Positions 43,491 through 56,383 of a stretch of DNA of 64,000 nt are shown here, piece after piece. The notes beneath the pieces were generated by a model, which saw only the letters and a program-made list of their open reading frames with translations, did no database searches and was not told the DNA's origin. The DNA comes from Gracilaria gracilis (lineage: Eukaryota > Rhodophyta > Florideophyceae > Gracilariales > Gracilariaceae). The stretch is taken from positions 310,001 through 374,000 of the forward strand of contig JARGSG010000011.1 in NCBI GenBank assembly GCA_030374805.1, read 5' to 3'. Position 1 is the stretch's first letter; each line of letters starts with the position of its first letter. A program made the translations under genes and the position numbers.

Positions 43491-43662
43491 CCCCCCGTCG
43501 CGTTAGTATCCTACCAAAAAACATAGAGAACTTATCATATCCCCGATTCGGAGTTATGCGTTTTGCCCTTCGCGATGTCGATGGACCAGAATCCTTCACG
43601 CAGCATGTTGTTCATATTCGCTGAATGTTTAGTGCTCCGTTTCGTTAATGCATCTGCGATGT

Positions 43663-44140
43663 TCAGCGTGCCCGGGATCCAGTTATCATGTTCAGCTCCT
43701 TCGACTCAAACGCATCTCGTATCATTGTGACAGTTTTGCGAAGCCTAAACTCCCTGCATTCATGTAGGATGGTTATCGTGTCGAAGAGAGCCTTTGAATC
43801 CACAAAGATATGGTGGGAAATCTTGCAGTGAGTAAAACTGCCGTTCAAGGTTTCCTTCATTTCAAAGCCGCGATCTTCCGCTTCTGAGCAAGCCAATATC
43901 TCGGCGCCGAAGGAAGAATATGTAACTCGACGTTGCTTCGTGCTGCACCAGTAAAGAGGATGGAAGATAGGCTGGTCGTCGAAAGACGTGGTGAACTTGA
44001 TTCCACATATGACGCCCGTTTGACCGTATGCGTGCTCATTTGTTCCATGTGAAGCGTCTGAAAGGCTAACGAGGATCGCTGATCTTACGCCCAATGGTCG
44101 GATGTATTTGATCGTCGGTTTTAAATGGCAGATCTCTTGT
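43663..44140 (-). mobile_element. Copia element 2 RNase H region
   Basis: SLSDASHGTNE and QRRVTYSSFGAEILACSEA are the RNase H strands with their acidic residues (SDAS and GAE). It is the C-terminal end of pol. Confidence 0.8.
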
Positions 44141-44199
44141 AGAATGCCGTTCGCTTCTACGAGGTGTCCCACGCGCAAGATGCCAAGTTCCTGCCGCAT

Positions 44200-45100
44200 T
44201 TTAGATGTGACCAGTGATGCCTGTGGGAGCACCGCGGAGCCGAGGTACATGAGTGTACCGGATAGTGATCGGTAGGCTCTCATCTCTTCGGCCGTGACGC
44301 GTTCATGGCGTTCTCTCCTCCTTGCGCGTGACACTTCTATAGCGTAAAGGCGATCCAGGTACGGAGTCATCGTGAGCAGTATGTTGTTGTCTTCGTCCTC
44401 GATGATGTCGCATCCCGCAAAGTTGAGCTTTTTACCAATGCGTACTTTCCCGACTTTGAATTCATCCTGCAAGCGCTTCATGAAGGTTTCAATCAATAGA
44501 TCCGTACCAGCCACCAACAGATCGTCTACTATCTTCGCGATGGTCAGTATAATATTCCCGTCCTCGTCGCGTTTGAAGAATAGTTGGTTAATCCCGTCCA
44601 CTCTGGTCAAGCCTTCGTCGTTCAGCATCCACGACTCTATGCGTTTAGCTCATTGTCTTCCGGCTTCTACGATTCTATAGGGGAGTTTAGTGAGTTTCCA
44701 TAGCACGCCTCTTTTCGTTCGGAATTCTAAAGCGGGTCTAACATATATATCTCTCTGAATCGGTCCACTTTGCAGGAAGGCTCCTTTGATGTCCGCAACA
44801 CCGAAAGAAAATCCAAGACACAGAGCGACACTGATGAGGAGACGAACCATGATCATATCTGCATTGGAGCAGTCTTTCCTGATCTCGTCCTTGAGATCGT
44901 CGGGATTCCCGTGTGTCACTAATCGCGCTTTGAGCTTCCTCTTGCCGTCTTCGTCTTGTTTGACTTTGAAGACTGTGTGTGAGGAGATGACATTTGCTCC
45001 ATGTGGCACGTCTTCTTCGTAGATTTCTTCGTAAAAGTCTGTCCAATTGTCTTTATGCTCCTTCTTAATGGCTTTTTCCAATATCCATGGAGGGGCGAAT
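44200..45100 (-). mobile_element. Copia element 2 reverse transcriptase region
   Basis: Begins at NWTDFYEEIYEEDVPHG, with VADIKGAFLQSG as the first Asp motif and IVDDLLVAG as the catalytic box near 44.51 kb, a variant of the YVDDLL seen in element 1. Confidence 0.85.
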
Positions 45101-45699
45101 TGGACTTCGCGGGCCGAGACCTGGCGTGCGCCGAGGACCTTCTGCATCCCTCGTAGAACGATCTGCTCGCTAGAGGACAGGTCACGATTATGCGTCATGT
45201 TTGGCTCGTTGATGAGCTCCTCCGCGTACTCTCCCATATCCTTGCGTACCGATTCTATGGCCGGTGCATTGGATGCCATGAGTGAGCCAGAGATCACGAC
45301 TTCGTCATCAGAGTCCGGGGTGAGCGTGAGGTCTATGTAGTCCTCCATGAGCCCTTCGCTTAATTCGCGAGCTAGTTCCGAGTTCGGTCGAAGACGGATA
45401 TCTTCGTATGCAACTTTGGATATCGGTCCACCTTGTCCTCTTCGTACTTCTACGACGTGTTTGTCCGTCTTTACGACCACGGCCGTTCTCCACTCGTCAG
45501 GGACGTTCTGTGCAGTCGTTTTAAAGAAGAAGAGTACCTCGTCGCCCTCTTTTATAGAGGACTCGGTGTGTTTTGATCGGTTGCGCGCTTTCAGTGCTTT
45601 TTGTAATGCACGAGTGGCGGCTTGTTCGGCGTAAGCGTTTAGGGGCTCATCGGACACGAGTCTTCTCGGAGCTCCTAGTAACGAAGGGGCATACCCTTT

Positions 45700-46300
45700 C
45701 GCGAGTTCGTATGAACTGAGTACCTTGGATCCTGTGAAGCAGTTTGCCAGAAACACGGCACTTGATAGGATAGTACGATCGGTGCCTGTGGTGTTCTCTT
45801 TCTGTAGTTTCTCGAGAACGGACTTAATTACTCCGTTCTTTCGTTCCACCACCCCTGTCTTGTTATGTCTTCGGACTAGACGTCCTTTGAATTGAATATC
45901 ACGACCTGACAAGAACCGGCGTACGTGCCTCGAATCGAATTCAGCATCCCCTGAAAGGGCATCGGGACTGCCGTGTCGGTTCAGCCATTCTACTTCTATG
46001 GTATTCGCGACTGTTTCAGCGTTCCTGTCCGATGTGATTACTGCTTCGGCATATCCTGTCCCGCAGTCAGTAATGTTGAGCACGAGATACTTTGTGGTTC
46101 GTATAGTGCAGAACATGAAGTCCACTTGTATCTCGACATTGAAGGCTTCATTGACATGGTTGATAGAAATCTTCTTCGTGGGAACTGGCAATCCTGACTC
46201 AGCGAATATCCTGCATTCGTCCGTTATCTTCTTGATCTCGATCTTCAGTTCATTGGAGCCATGCCCAGCGCGCTCACACAAGGCGATGATTTCGTCGGGG
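45700..46300 (-). mobile_element. Copia element 2 integrase region
   Basis: Core motifs EIQVDFMF (first Asp), GSPDALSGDAEFDS (second Asp) and TGVVERKNGVIKSVL (Glu). An extra C-terminal extension rich in charged residues links it to the reverse transcriptase. Confidence 0.85.
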
Positions 46301-47156
46301 TGAGCATATCTGAGACGATGTAGCCCCTTAGCCAATGTGCTCGGGCGTAGCTTACTCACCGTGTTTGATAGGAGACAAGTCATCGTCGGTGTTATCAGTA
46401 TATATGCTCTTGTGTCATATGGGGAGGTTGACTTAACATATAATTCCATTACTCGTGTTTCTCTATCGAAACTCCTCTTGATGTGTATGGTGGGGGGATC
46501 TGAGGTGAAGTCAGTGATGCTATGGCGCTTTATATCCATTCCAATCGTCAATGGCGAATCATCTTCGAATAGATCGAATGTGATATCGATATATTGGTTG
46601 TGTATATCCTGCGTAGATAGTGTCCATGAGCATGATAACGTTTTGGAGTCGACACAATTGTGTCCCCAACCTCTTCGGTATTTCGTCCTCGGTTTGAAGG
46701 GGTCAAAAGTGATTCCTAGGACGTCACACAGGCGTTGAGCTGATATAATACCCCCAGAAGATATGGGGCTCCCTTCGTCAAGTATGGGATTCGGGTCTAG
46801 AGAAGGTGTACCCGAATCCCTTACTGAAAATACGTTTTCGGAGCTCCCTTGCGATAGTCATCATTTCTACTCTTCTTGTGGAATTTCGTCTTATGATGGT
46901 TGGGAGTCCTTTTGGTATTGGGAGGTTCATTTGTCTTTTCGGTTTCGACTTGTGCCTTATTCTCGTCTTCTTGTTTGTCCTGAGACGTCATCTTTGTATC
47001 TCGCTTACGCTTGGTGTGTCGCTTTTGGTACTTATTAGAGTTCAAGTACGATTTGCTGGAACGATCATCATTTCGTTCAGGAATCTCCCTCTCTTCGAGG
47101 TCTTTTTCCTCAAGTCCGGCCTCTTCAAGTGCGGCTATGGCTCCCTGCAAACCAAT

Positions 47157-48002
47157 TCACGAGCATTCCTTATCAGGAGTGTATGCTTTTTCGTGTTGTT
47201 CCAGGGCAGCCTTGATGGTGGTTAGCGATTGTTCGCGTTCGAGCTTCAGATCGTCGCTTCGTGATACGGTGCTCTCACGTAAGACCTTCTGGATAACCTT
47301 CACCCGCGATTTAGAAAGAGTAACGTCTGCATCGTCTCTACCACTTATTGCCTTAGTATAGACTAACAGGTTACTAATGATGTTAGAGAACGTCTGTGAA
47401 GACAGACCCGCATTCAGAATTAGTATGGCCGCAAAACTCTGACTCTCGCTAGAGTCTTGATCTGTGTTTGTTAGGTTGAGGTAGGATAAAGCGGGTCCTG
47501 CAAACCGTTCGACGTATTCGGAGATAGACTCATTCTTCTTGCACTTACAGGAGTTGATCTCCTTATATAGACGTACAATGCGACGTAAACGGTCTACGGT
47601 CGACTCTTTGGCCACCAGATTAACTATTTTCTTCACGACTTCTAACTGGTTCAGAGAATCATCCGTGGATTGCGGTGTCAGTATTAGCCCACCGGTTCGC
47701 ACGGATTTTTTGACCATTTCTTTCTTTGAGAACTCCAAGGAGCGGTAGAGAGTCATACCGAGAGTTACTGCGGCGCCTTTCGCGCGAGAGTCGCCGCCGG
47801 TTGCACATGCCTTCAGATTCTCTGCCCATTCGAAAACGTCTTCGCGCCAGAGCAGCTTGTCGGTGTCCGGGCGGAGCTTAGGCCGTATCAGAATGTTACT
47901 CGGAGATAGTCCCCCTCCTGGGCCCATAAGTATCGTTTGGGCTTCGGCGATGCGCTCGAAGTCCATCGTGGCGTAGTGGGGAGGGAAGCTTCTCACAAGC
48001 AA
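47157..48002 (-). mobile_element. Copia element 2 gag, starting inside the LTR
   Basis: The 281-residue gag (KLLWREDVFEWAENLKAC, EINSCKCKKNESISEYVERF) has its first ATGs within the 5' LTR, at 48002 and 47966. Its frame passes through the LTR end and the primer site, encoding TILMGPGGG across that junction. No zinc knuckle is visible in this part. Confidence 0.8.
47917..47930 (-). promoter_or_regulatory. Primer binding site of Copia element 2
   Basis: CTTATGGGCCCAGG on the minus strand, abutting the LTR at 47931. It shares TTATGGGCCCAG with element 1 and fits the initiator tRNA-Met anticodon arm. Confidence 0.75.
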
Positions 48003-48170
48003 TAAAATGTGGCACAGCAGGCTGCCTCGCTCTCATCGAGCTGTGAGGCTACGGGGTTTGCCTTTATGTAGGGATACTAGGCGACCGTTCGGCTAACTAT
48101 GTGACGTACTACTTAGAGCAAAGTAAATGTAGTTTGTACGTCACTCGGAAATGTGTACGTCATTCCCACA
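47931..48170 (-). repeat. Copia element 2, 5' LTR
   Basis: Minus strand starts TGTGGGAATGACGTACAC. The plus-strand left end TATCGTTTGGGCTTCGG is identical to the other copy. Confidence 0.9.
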
Positions 48171-48175
48171 ACTGT

Positions 48176-49640
48176 ATGTACCCCAACGGGTAGTATGAGT
48201 GTTCTACTATGTGGTCGACTACAAACTCCTGCCGGAAGACTTCCCGGCCTTGCCGTGTGATTACGACATCCTGCTTCGGGGAGCTCTCCGGTGGCTTCAC
48301 CGTGTATGGCACTGCGTCGGTGTTCCGGTTAGATTGTGTTGTGTCCAACAAGGTTGGTGGCACTGCTCCTTCGCGGTGTGGTCCCCCACTTGGGTCGATT
48401 GTCACGCGTCTCGCGGTGTCGGTGTTCCCGATGCCTTGGTTTGGTAGAGTTCCTTCTCCCGCGGGAGTCCCAAGTTGGCGTACCGCAAGTTTGCGTGGTA
48501 GCGACTGTTTCGACGGAGTTGTGCGTGGCATCGAACGCACTGGCGTCAACGGTAACCCTGATTGAACCGGCCTCGCCGTGGTGGCACGTGACGTTGTAAA
48601 GGGGTGGCCGTCATTGGTCTGCGCCGTGGCGTGCTCCGCCTCCGTATGCACGGGAGGTGTCAGCTCGGTTTGTCGACGTGGTTCGCTCGCTGAGCTGATC
48701 TCCCTTACAGGTGTAGTCCGTGCGCTACGGTTGGCACCTCTCTGCTGGGCATTTAGCGACGTGGCCACGGTGTGTCCCGCCTCAGGCGTGTTGAGCGACT
48801 TAGTCTCCGACGACTCTTCTCCGTCTCGGACCTGCGAGCTCAACGGCGCCTCAGGCGGTATTTCCACTCCGGTCTGCGACGTAGTCACTCCAGTCGCGCT
48901 ATACGGCGTAGGCAACGGCTTTTCCTGTAACGACTGAGTCTCCTCGGTCCTGTCCCGCACGGCGGTAGTGTCTGGTGACGATTCCGCTTCTGCGTTGATG
49001 CGCGGCGAATTTGACGAGACGCCGGGCTCCCGAGAGGGCGTTGATTGGGCATTAGCGGTGTCACTCTTCCGTGCCACACGGCGTTCCCCACGCGACAGCG
49101 CGGAAGCATGACGATTAACGAGTCCCTCCCCCTCCTTAGATGGAGCGAAATAGAGAATGGGTGTCAACGAGCCAGGCGGCGAATAATTACGCCAGGCGGC
49201 GGGGCTTCAGACAGCGAAGCACCAGGGCGCGTAGAGCCCGATAACATCGGCAAATCCGAGAGTTCCCTACTTGGGTGTGGTACCTCCCTAGGGCGGTCGA
49301 GCGGGGGTGGGTCCGGTGTGTCTGTAGTGTTTGTTTCCATCTCTGCGGCAGAATGTCCACTTGATGGGTCGTTTCCTGCAGGCGGGGGTGTAAAACCCAC
49401 GCGATCGCGAGAAATGCGTTCGTGTTGCTGACCCGTCTCCTCTACGACAGTGTCAGATTCCACTGCAATTGTCTTGAAGAGACCGTCGGCGACGGGTGAG
49501 AGCTTGTGGCGTTTCTCCTTGCCTGGGTTCCAATACTCCTTACGGATGAACACATAGTCCTGTTCTTTAAGGGCGGGTGTTCTTCGAGGGGCTCGCTGAT
49601 CGAAATCACGCTTATATGCGGCTTTTGACCGGGCCATTGA
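48176..49640 (-). mobile_element. Gypsy element: linker and chromodomain-like end
   Basis: A Ser/Thr/Pro-rich linker follows the integrase C-terminal SH3-like part (DYVFIRKEYWNPGKEKRHKLSP). At its end VVDHIVEHSYYPLG fits the first strand of a chromodomain. The nested Copia interrupts there and similarity resumes left of 43244. Chromodomains guide integration to marked chromatin. Confidence 0.6.
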
Positions 49641-49643
49641 CCG

Positions 49644-50760
49644 TTATGCTGCAGGGACCAGCTTGGTAAGCCATGTCTTCCAGGTTTCCCTGTATCCCTT
49701 CGTCGAAGGAAATTGATCCAGCGTTGGCTGTGCTTCGAGCGCCACGGGCGGCGGGGTGCGAGACAGAACCAATTCAAATGGAGTCAATCCCGTAGTACGG
49801 TGTACCTGAGTGTTGTATGCGAATGTCAGCGCATCGGTGAACACGTCCCACGTGGTGGGGTGATCGGCTACGTATGAACGGAGTGCTGCTAACAGCGTCC
49901 GGTTAAACCGTTCAGCCTGCCCATTACACTGGGTGTGGTAGGTTGTCGTGCAGAGATTCTTGACATCCAGAATCCTGCATACATCCCCGAAGAACCGGGA
50001 GCCAAACTGTTTCCCGTTGTCGGAGAGTAGATTCACCGGTGGTCCGTAGACGAATGCCCAATGGGTGACGAATGCTTGCGCAACCGTCAGTGACGTGATT
50101 CTCCGTAAGGGTGCGGTACGAACGGGCTTCGAGAAACGATCCGTGATCACGAGTAGAAATTTGTTACGCCGCTTAGTAGCGAGGAAGGGTCCCAAAATAT
50201 CGATAGCTACGAATTCCAGGGACGCCCTTGCGGGGAAGAACTTCATCTTTGTCGCATGGCGGCGAAGCTTGACGCGATTCCGAGCACACTCGGGGCAGAA
50301 CCGCACAGTTGCGTAGCAATCCACAGCCATTGCTGGCCAGTAGAATTTCCTTCGCAATGTAAGGTACAGTTTCCGTTTTCCGACGTGGCAACTAAGTTTG
50401 GCATAGTGTGATAAGTGTAACACCCGAGATTGTAGGGCGTGTGGCACCACTATTTGTGGGTTTCCAGTTACCGTGCGAACGAGATATCCAATATCATTCA
50501 CCCGAAAGGGGAGATCAGCTCCCATTGAGTTGCGCCCGAATCTTCGTGCAGTAGGGATCGCTGAATTGTTCCCTAACCATCTCCTCCGCTGTGACGGGTA
50601 CGAAGTTCCCTGGTAGGGGGTTCGCACTTTCGCTGACAGCGAGTAGGTCATCCAGTTCCTGGTCAAAATCCAGTTCGTCTGGCCATTCCTCTTCGATATC
50701 ATCCATTTCACCTGCGGTGTAGTCGTCAACTGCGAAGCAGGGTATTTCCTCGTCATCGAC
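49644..50760 (-). mobile_element. Gypsy element integrase region
   Basis: A zinc-binding HHCC-type start (HYAKLSCHVGK...CPEC) precedes the core: FVAIDILGPF (first Asp), NLLSDNGKQF (second Asp), CNGQAERFNRTLLAAL (Glu). Confidence 0.9.
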
Positions 50761-50799
50761 GGCTAACGCTTCCCCTGTGGTGGGTAGGCGAAAAAGCGC

Positions 50800-52300
50800 G
50801 TCGGCTTGTGTATTGTTGGCGCCCTTCTTGTAGGTGACGTCGAAGTCAAACTCGGCAAGACGCAGTCTCCAATGCATTAAGCGGCCTGAAGACTCCGATA
50901 TGAAGAGTAGCCATCTCAATGATGAGTGATCCGTGTAAACGGTAAAATGAGCACCCATGAGGTAGGGGCGTATTGTGCATGACGCCCACACTACTGCAAG
51001 ACATTCCTTCTCAGAGACGGAGTAATTCTTCTCATGCACGTTCAACGAACGGGACCAGTACCCAATTGGCTTGCGTTCCCCCTCTGGGTTGGTTTGAAAC
51101 AAAGCGCAGCCTACCTGGTAGTCACTGGAATCCGTGTCCACGGTATATGAAAGTCCCGGTTTTGGTAGTGACAATACTGGTGCCGTGGTTACAGCCTCTT
51201 TGAGAGAGTTAAAAGCTTCCGTCTGAGTAGACGTGAATGGGTCCAACTTAGGCGGTTGACCCTTCCGCAGAAGCGCGTTGAGAGGTGCCGCAATGTCCGC
51301 AAAGTTGGGAACAAACCGTCTATAGACGTTGACTAATCCTAGAAAGGATCTCAGTTCAGTCTGGGTAGTCGGTTCCGTGGCCTGTTTCAGCGACTTCACA
51401 CGAACTTCCTCGATCATGACACGTCCTGGACGGATTATGTGACCCAGATACTTGACAGTTTCCGTGAAGAATTCGCATTTTCTCAGTTTGAGTGTCACTC
51501 CGGCGTCCCTTAACATGGCCATTATGTCTCTCACATGTGTGAGTTGATCATCCAGATTATCTGAGAATACGATGACGTCGTCAAGGTAGACGAGACAAGT
51601 ACGCCACTTGAAGCGGGCCAGTAGGATATTAATAGCACGCTGAAAAGTAGCGGGAGCATTGGTTAAACCAAAGGGCATCCGTTTAAAACGGTAGAGGCCA
51701 GAATGCCAGACAAACGCTGTCTTGTCCTGATCCTCCTTTCTCACTGGAACCTGTCAGTATCCCCAGTTATCATCCAAGGCCGTAAATACGGTAGCATTTC
51801 CGAGAGAATCAATGTATTCATCCATACGTGGGATAGGGTACACGTCCTTGACGGTAAGAGCGTTTAGACGACGATAGTCGATACGGAAGCGCCAGGAACC
51901 ATCCGGTTTCGTAACCAGTACCGACTGGTGATGCCCACGGCGAATGTGCCGGTTCTATAACTCCTGCACGGAGCATCTTGTCCACCTGAAATTGCTCTTC
52001 TTCTCTGGCCTTGGGCCCTGCCCTGTACGGATGTTGGGCTACTGGCCGAGAGTTCGGAAGGAGATCAATTCGGTGTTCCGTGGTATTTATCTCTCCGAGA
52101 GAACCATCCCAAATTGTGGTGAATTCACGAAGCATATCGCGCAGTCGTTTGCGGTTTGTCTCCGGAACATGTCCGAGGTCGAGTTCTTCCAATTCCTTCA
52201 CTGGGTCCAATTGGTCGTAACTCGTCGGAACGCGTGTCTTCTCTGTCTTAACAGGTTGCTGACCCGAGAGACTCGGCGACGGAGACGAATGAGATTCAGA
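50800..52300 (-). mobile_element. Gypsy element reverse transcriptase and RNase H region
   Basis: RT motifs FKRMPFGLTNAPATFQR and LVYLDDVIVFS (catalytic Asp pair near 51.59 kb), then the connection and RNase H (YTVDTDSSDYQVGCAL, YSVSEKECLAVVWA, FTVYTDHSSLRWLL). Order and motifs are those of Gypsy. Confidence 0.92.
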
Positions 52301-52499
52301 CTCCTCCCCCTTCTTAGAGTGAACGATTCCGAGCACATCGGCAGCAGTCATCTTCGTCGGTACCAACCCAGTTGGATGCGGCATGACCGAGCCAATCACT
52401 TTGTTTTTCACCAGATACTGGGTTGTTTTGCCTAGATTGGCTATCAACACGTAAAACGGATTATCCGGTTCCACCTGGACCACTCCATTAGCAATGACA

Positions 52500-53290
52500 A
52501 GAGAGTATTTATCATGCAACGACGACAATGGTTGGACGATTCGTAAACCGTGTTGACGGGAATTCACCTGTACCCAGACTTGAGACTCTGGAGACACGCG
52601 TGTCGCGGAGGCAACACGAAACTTCGTAGATTCCCGGGAACTCGGTGGTGCTTCCTGCGCCGCAGGTAGAGGTACATGCTTCTTGGAGGCATGCCTCAAA
52701 GGACGACGAACAATCGGCACGGACGAACCATCTTCCATTTCAACACGCCTCTGGCGGGGCCTAATGGCATCGACAAACCGGTCGCAAAAGTCACAACCCA
52801 AAATGACTGGGGCGGCCAGGGACCGACAAACGACAAAGTCGAGCTTCACCACGCATGAGCCCAAGCGGATTACCAACTAGATGTATCCTACCGTTGACAA
52901 CGGGTTGTTATCCGCGTCAGCAACGTCAGAAATGTCGCCACGGCGAATGTGTGACCGCATGGTGGGTGGCAATGCTGTCTCAACAATGAAGTTCGGACCT
53001 GCGCCTGTATCTAATACAGTGAGATAACGCACCATAACCTGGGGTGAAAGGCCAAGGTCGGCATAGACCTTGTAATTGCGTTTGGCCATCACCATAACTC
53101 TATCCGGGAACCGGTTATTTCTTACCCGTATCCACGGTCGACGAAGAACACCAAGGTGTTCTGAGTTCACGTCTTCGACCTCCTGTTTCGTCGAGAGGAT
53201 TCGGACCTGGGAGCGAGGCAGGGACGCCTCGGGCGCCTTCAGCCTCAACTCTGAGTGCGCCTCTCCAAGAGAGGAGACTCCCACATTTAG
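52500..53290 (-). mobile_element. Gypsy element protease region
   Basis: TVLDTGAGPNFI (DTGA active site) lies near 53.02 kb, followed by strand patterns of an aspartic protease (VILGCDFCDRFVDAI near 52.79 kb). Confidence 0.75.
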
Positions 53291-55436
53291 TGTTTTTGAG
53301 CAGATTCTGCCTGAGGCGTGTGCTCAGTGTTCTGAACCATTGATGCCTGGACACCAGCGGCAGAAGCGTCCGCAGCAGCGGTTGAATTTCCCTCGAGAGG
53401 GGTACGTGGGTGAGAGGTCACCATGTTCTGGGCAATCGGAGCCGCAATTGTGCGTGGCATATCCATCTTCGCGTGGATGTACGATGCCATCGGAACAGAA
53501 GCCTTCTCCTCAGGTGAGAGGGATTCGTAGTTGGCAATGACTTGTGCCCAATCACGCATGGTTAAAACGAACTGCGGAGAAGTATGCCCTCGCGTATAGC
53601 AGAGGTGACAGATCAATCCAACAATGGCATTGACGTTCCGAGTATTCGAGAATCGCACCGCTGGGCGGGAAACTTGCCAGCCAGGCCGTGAAGCCCGGGT
53701 TCCACCGTTCTCATATGACAGTCGAGGCGGTCGAACTCGGTTCGAATCTGCATACAGCAGTGTATTGTCCGGAGCCGTTTGAAACGAAGCATCCGTGGTT
53801 GAGGGAAGATCCGTTGTCGGGATTGAAAGCACGTCGCTACGGGCAAAGTGCACCTGATCATACTCCTTATTGGAGTGTTCCTCAGCCAGCATTGACGCAG
53901 ACGGGGTTCTCGATTCCAACATCAACGCTTTAGCGGACTTCATCGGGGTACCCGGGACTCGTGCGCGTAGCGCATCGCCTTCGGCGCGCGCATACTGCAC
54001 CAGTTCCAAGTACGTAGTCTTACGGTTCTCTTCATGGCGACGGGCCACTAGGGTCCGTATAGCCGGGTCTAGTCCATCGAGGAACATGGTACAACACTCT
54101 CGAGCGGAATAAACATTGCCACAACGGTGGAACGCCTTATTCAGGCGCACCGAGTAATCGGTTTCCGTTTCGGCAGGGCGTTGTTTGGTGTCTCTCAGAG
54201 AGAGGATAGTCGACTGGATTGCGGTACCAGTTGCATAGGACCTCAGTAGATACTGAACTGCTTCAGGGCAGCAAGTAACCCCTCCTTCAGAGGCGCGCGA
54301 TGAACCTCTTACAGAGTTGTACTGATCTTCCGCAAGTACGCGTAGAAAATAGGGCAGCGCGACAAACGTTTGCCCTTCATTCATCCCAAGGATGTCAGCT
54401 TCCGCTACAAAGCGTGATAGAAAATACAACACCAAAATGGGATCATCGCCTGTAAACAGTTGATTACGGAGCGACAGCTGCATCTGTTTGATACAGTCTT
54501 TGACCTTTCCCCTTCCACGGGGAGTTCTATCCAATGAGGAGTTCTCCACACGGTAATACCGGTTTGACAACAGCTTCTTGTAGAGCAGATGGATAGGCTT
54601 TAACTCTTTTAATCCGGAGTGCTTCCATCCCTTCGAGCGGGCGCGTATCACACCTTGGGTGGCTGATGACCGCTTTGAGCGTGACGAACGCTCAAGAGGG
54701 GCTTCTTCTACCGACGAGTCGGACGAATCAGACCCGGTTGACCGGCAAGAAGAAAGAGAAGATGCTGACGAATCAGATCGTAGTTCTTCCGCTCTTTGCG
54801 TGCTTTGGACCCACTGACCTTCTTTACACGGTGTGAAACAGCAACCGGCTCAGCCGTGCGATTGGTTCCAACCAGGACGGTTTGTTCCACCGTTTCTAGA
54901 CGGGCGCGGAGGCGAGTAAACTTCTCAGCCACGTCCTTCACGAAATTAGCGGGTCCTCCGAAAGCTTCCAAGAGGGAGTTGACATCACCACGCAATACGC
55001 GGAGATCCTCAGAAAAGTCCTGCAAAGCAGTGTCATCCACCTTCTTTCGAAGTAGCAACAACTCCTTAGCAAGGGTAGCATGGGCAGCCCGCGTGGAGCG
55101 GAGCTGCTCTTCCACAGTTAAGTGGGGGGTGTCATTGACAGTAGCCCTCAGAGGTGCCTCAGAGGCGGGACCAGAAACGGCAGGAGCTGGTCCTTCACCT
55201 CGATGAGGGTTGATCAACGACGTGGGCGGAAGTCGAGTGGTCGCTGGCACAGCTTCAGTAGCCGGCATCCCTTCGGTCCGGGCCCGTGAGCGGGTGGGGA
55301 TCCGTGACGAAAGTGGCGGATCCGATCTTCCAGTCTGACTGCGTGTCTTCGGACGATCTGACAGCGTCATGACAAGAACAACCGTACAACCGGATAGTCG
55401 ACAGTCAATTGGCTGGGACTTCCAGTGAACTTCCAA
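53290..55436 (-). mobile_element. Gypsy element gag region
   Basis: Two consecutive parts: an N-terminal charged coiled region (residues like LRARLETVEQTV) and a capsid-like helical part (YLLRSYATGTAIQSTILSLRD...DYSVRLNKAF). A possible CCHC-like remnant (LICHLCYTRGH) lies near 53.6 kb. Confidence 0.7.
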
Positions 55437-55530
55437 ATGGAGACAAGGGCAAAAGGACTAACCTCGCCACGAGTGAATTCACGAGTGAATCTCCCGACAA
55501 AACTAGTCTTTTTTAAGTCGGGAGACGACT

Positions 55531-56383
55531 TGTGGAGCAACGCCTTTTGGCGGGAAAAGCGTAGGCTCATGAAGAAGTTCGGAATCTTCCCCTCGACAGG
55601 GCAGCAGAGCGAACGGAGCACTCCGGGAATGACACAGCTAAGCCGGGTGTAAATCTGAGGTCAAACCACTACGACAAGCGTTGGAGCGTTAGGCTGACTA
55701 GTAGTCGGAAGAGATCCATGTGTTCACACGGTCACGAGATGAGTCCTCGAAAGAGAGTAGCACGACAACGACAAGGTGTCGGAAACGGGCCACTGAGAAC
55801 AGGGCAAAAAGGCAAACCCAAAAATGGGAGAAAGCAAACCACCAGAGTGGGGAAGAGAGAGAGAGAATAGAGCAAACCCAATACAGGGGCGAGTATACAA
55901 CAATAGGTCAGAACGAGACACACAAATAGTGGTTATACTCTGAGCGCCACAAGGGTGAGTAACTATACGTGAACAACGCAGTCGTCACTCTACTTGGAGG
56001 TGAACAATCCGCGAAGGCGTGATAGTTAGAGCCAGAAGACCTTGCTTGGCAAGAGGCAGTTTACTTGGGGGAGCGGTGCTCAACCCTCTAAGTACTGAGC
56101 TCGGCGCACCACTGACAGTGGGTGCGCCGGGCAAAATAATCTATAAAATATCTAAGTAAACACAGCAATGCTGGGTGCACTGCCTCTGGCATGTTCGTGC
56201 TACACGTGTGCTATTCACACCCGCTAAACGGCGCCTCGAGCCATGCAATCCACGTGTACATGTGTGGAAATTACCTCAGCTAGGCGACACGCTAGTAGCG
56301 GTGTAGCTCATATATATCTACTAACGCATGATGCGGAAATTAACTAAGTACCTCAAATCGCCTCCAAGGAGTGTTGTCCTTCA
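55531..56383 (-). repeat. Gypsy LTR, right (5' of the element)
   Basis: Plus strand starts TGTGGAGCAACG and ends GTGTTGTCCTTCA. Directly followed by the CCCCG duplication. Confidence 0.9.

Larger units (their letters stand above)
43249..48170 (-). mobile_element. Copia-superfamily LTR retrotransposon (element 2), nested in the Gypsy
   Basis: LTRs of about 240 bp (43249-43490, 47931-48170) are flanked by the 5 bp target duplication ACTGT (43244-43248, 48171-48175). On the minus strand the order is gag, integrase, RT, RNase H. A purine tract (GACGGGGGG on minus) precedes the 3' LTR. The coding region looks broken in about three places. LTRs differ at only a few positions. It is younger than the Gypsy it sits in. 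Confidence 0.92.
40081..56383 (-). mobile_element. Gypsy-superfamily LTR retrotransposon, likely a chromovirus, with nested Copia
   Basis: LTRs of about 852 bp (40081-40932 and 55531-56383, minus-strand TG...CA) bracket gag-pol on the minus strand in the Gypsy order PR-RT-RH-IN. A chromodomain-like end is split by Copia element 2. A purine tract (GACGGGGA on minus) precedes the left LTR. The 5 bp target duplication CCCCG proves a single insertion into the Plavaka-like transposase. Without the 4.9 kb nested element it is about 11.4 kb. The coding region looks broken in about seven places besides the insertion. LTRs differ by a few per cent by eye. Confidence 0.9.
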
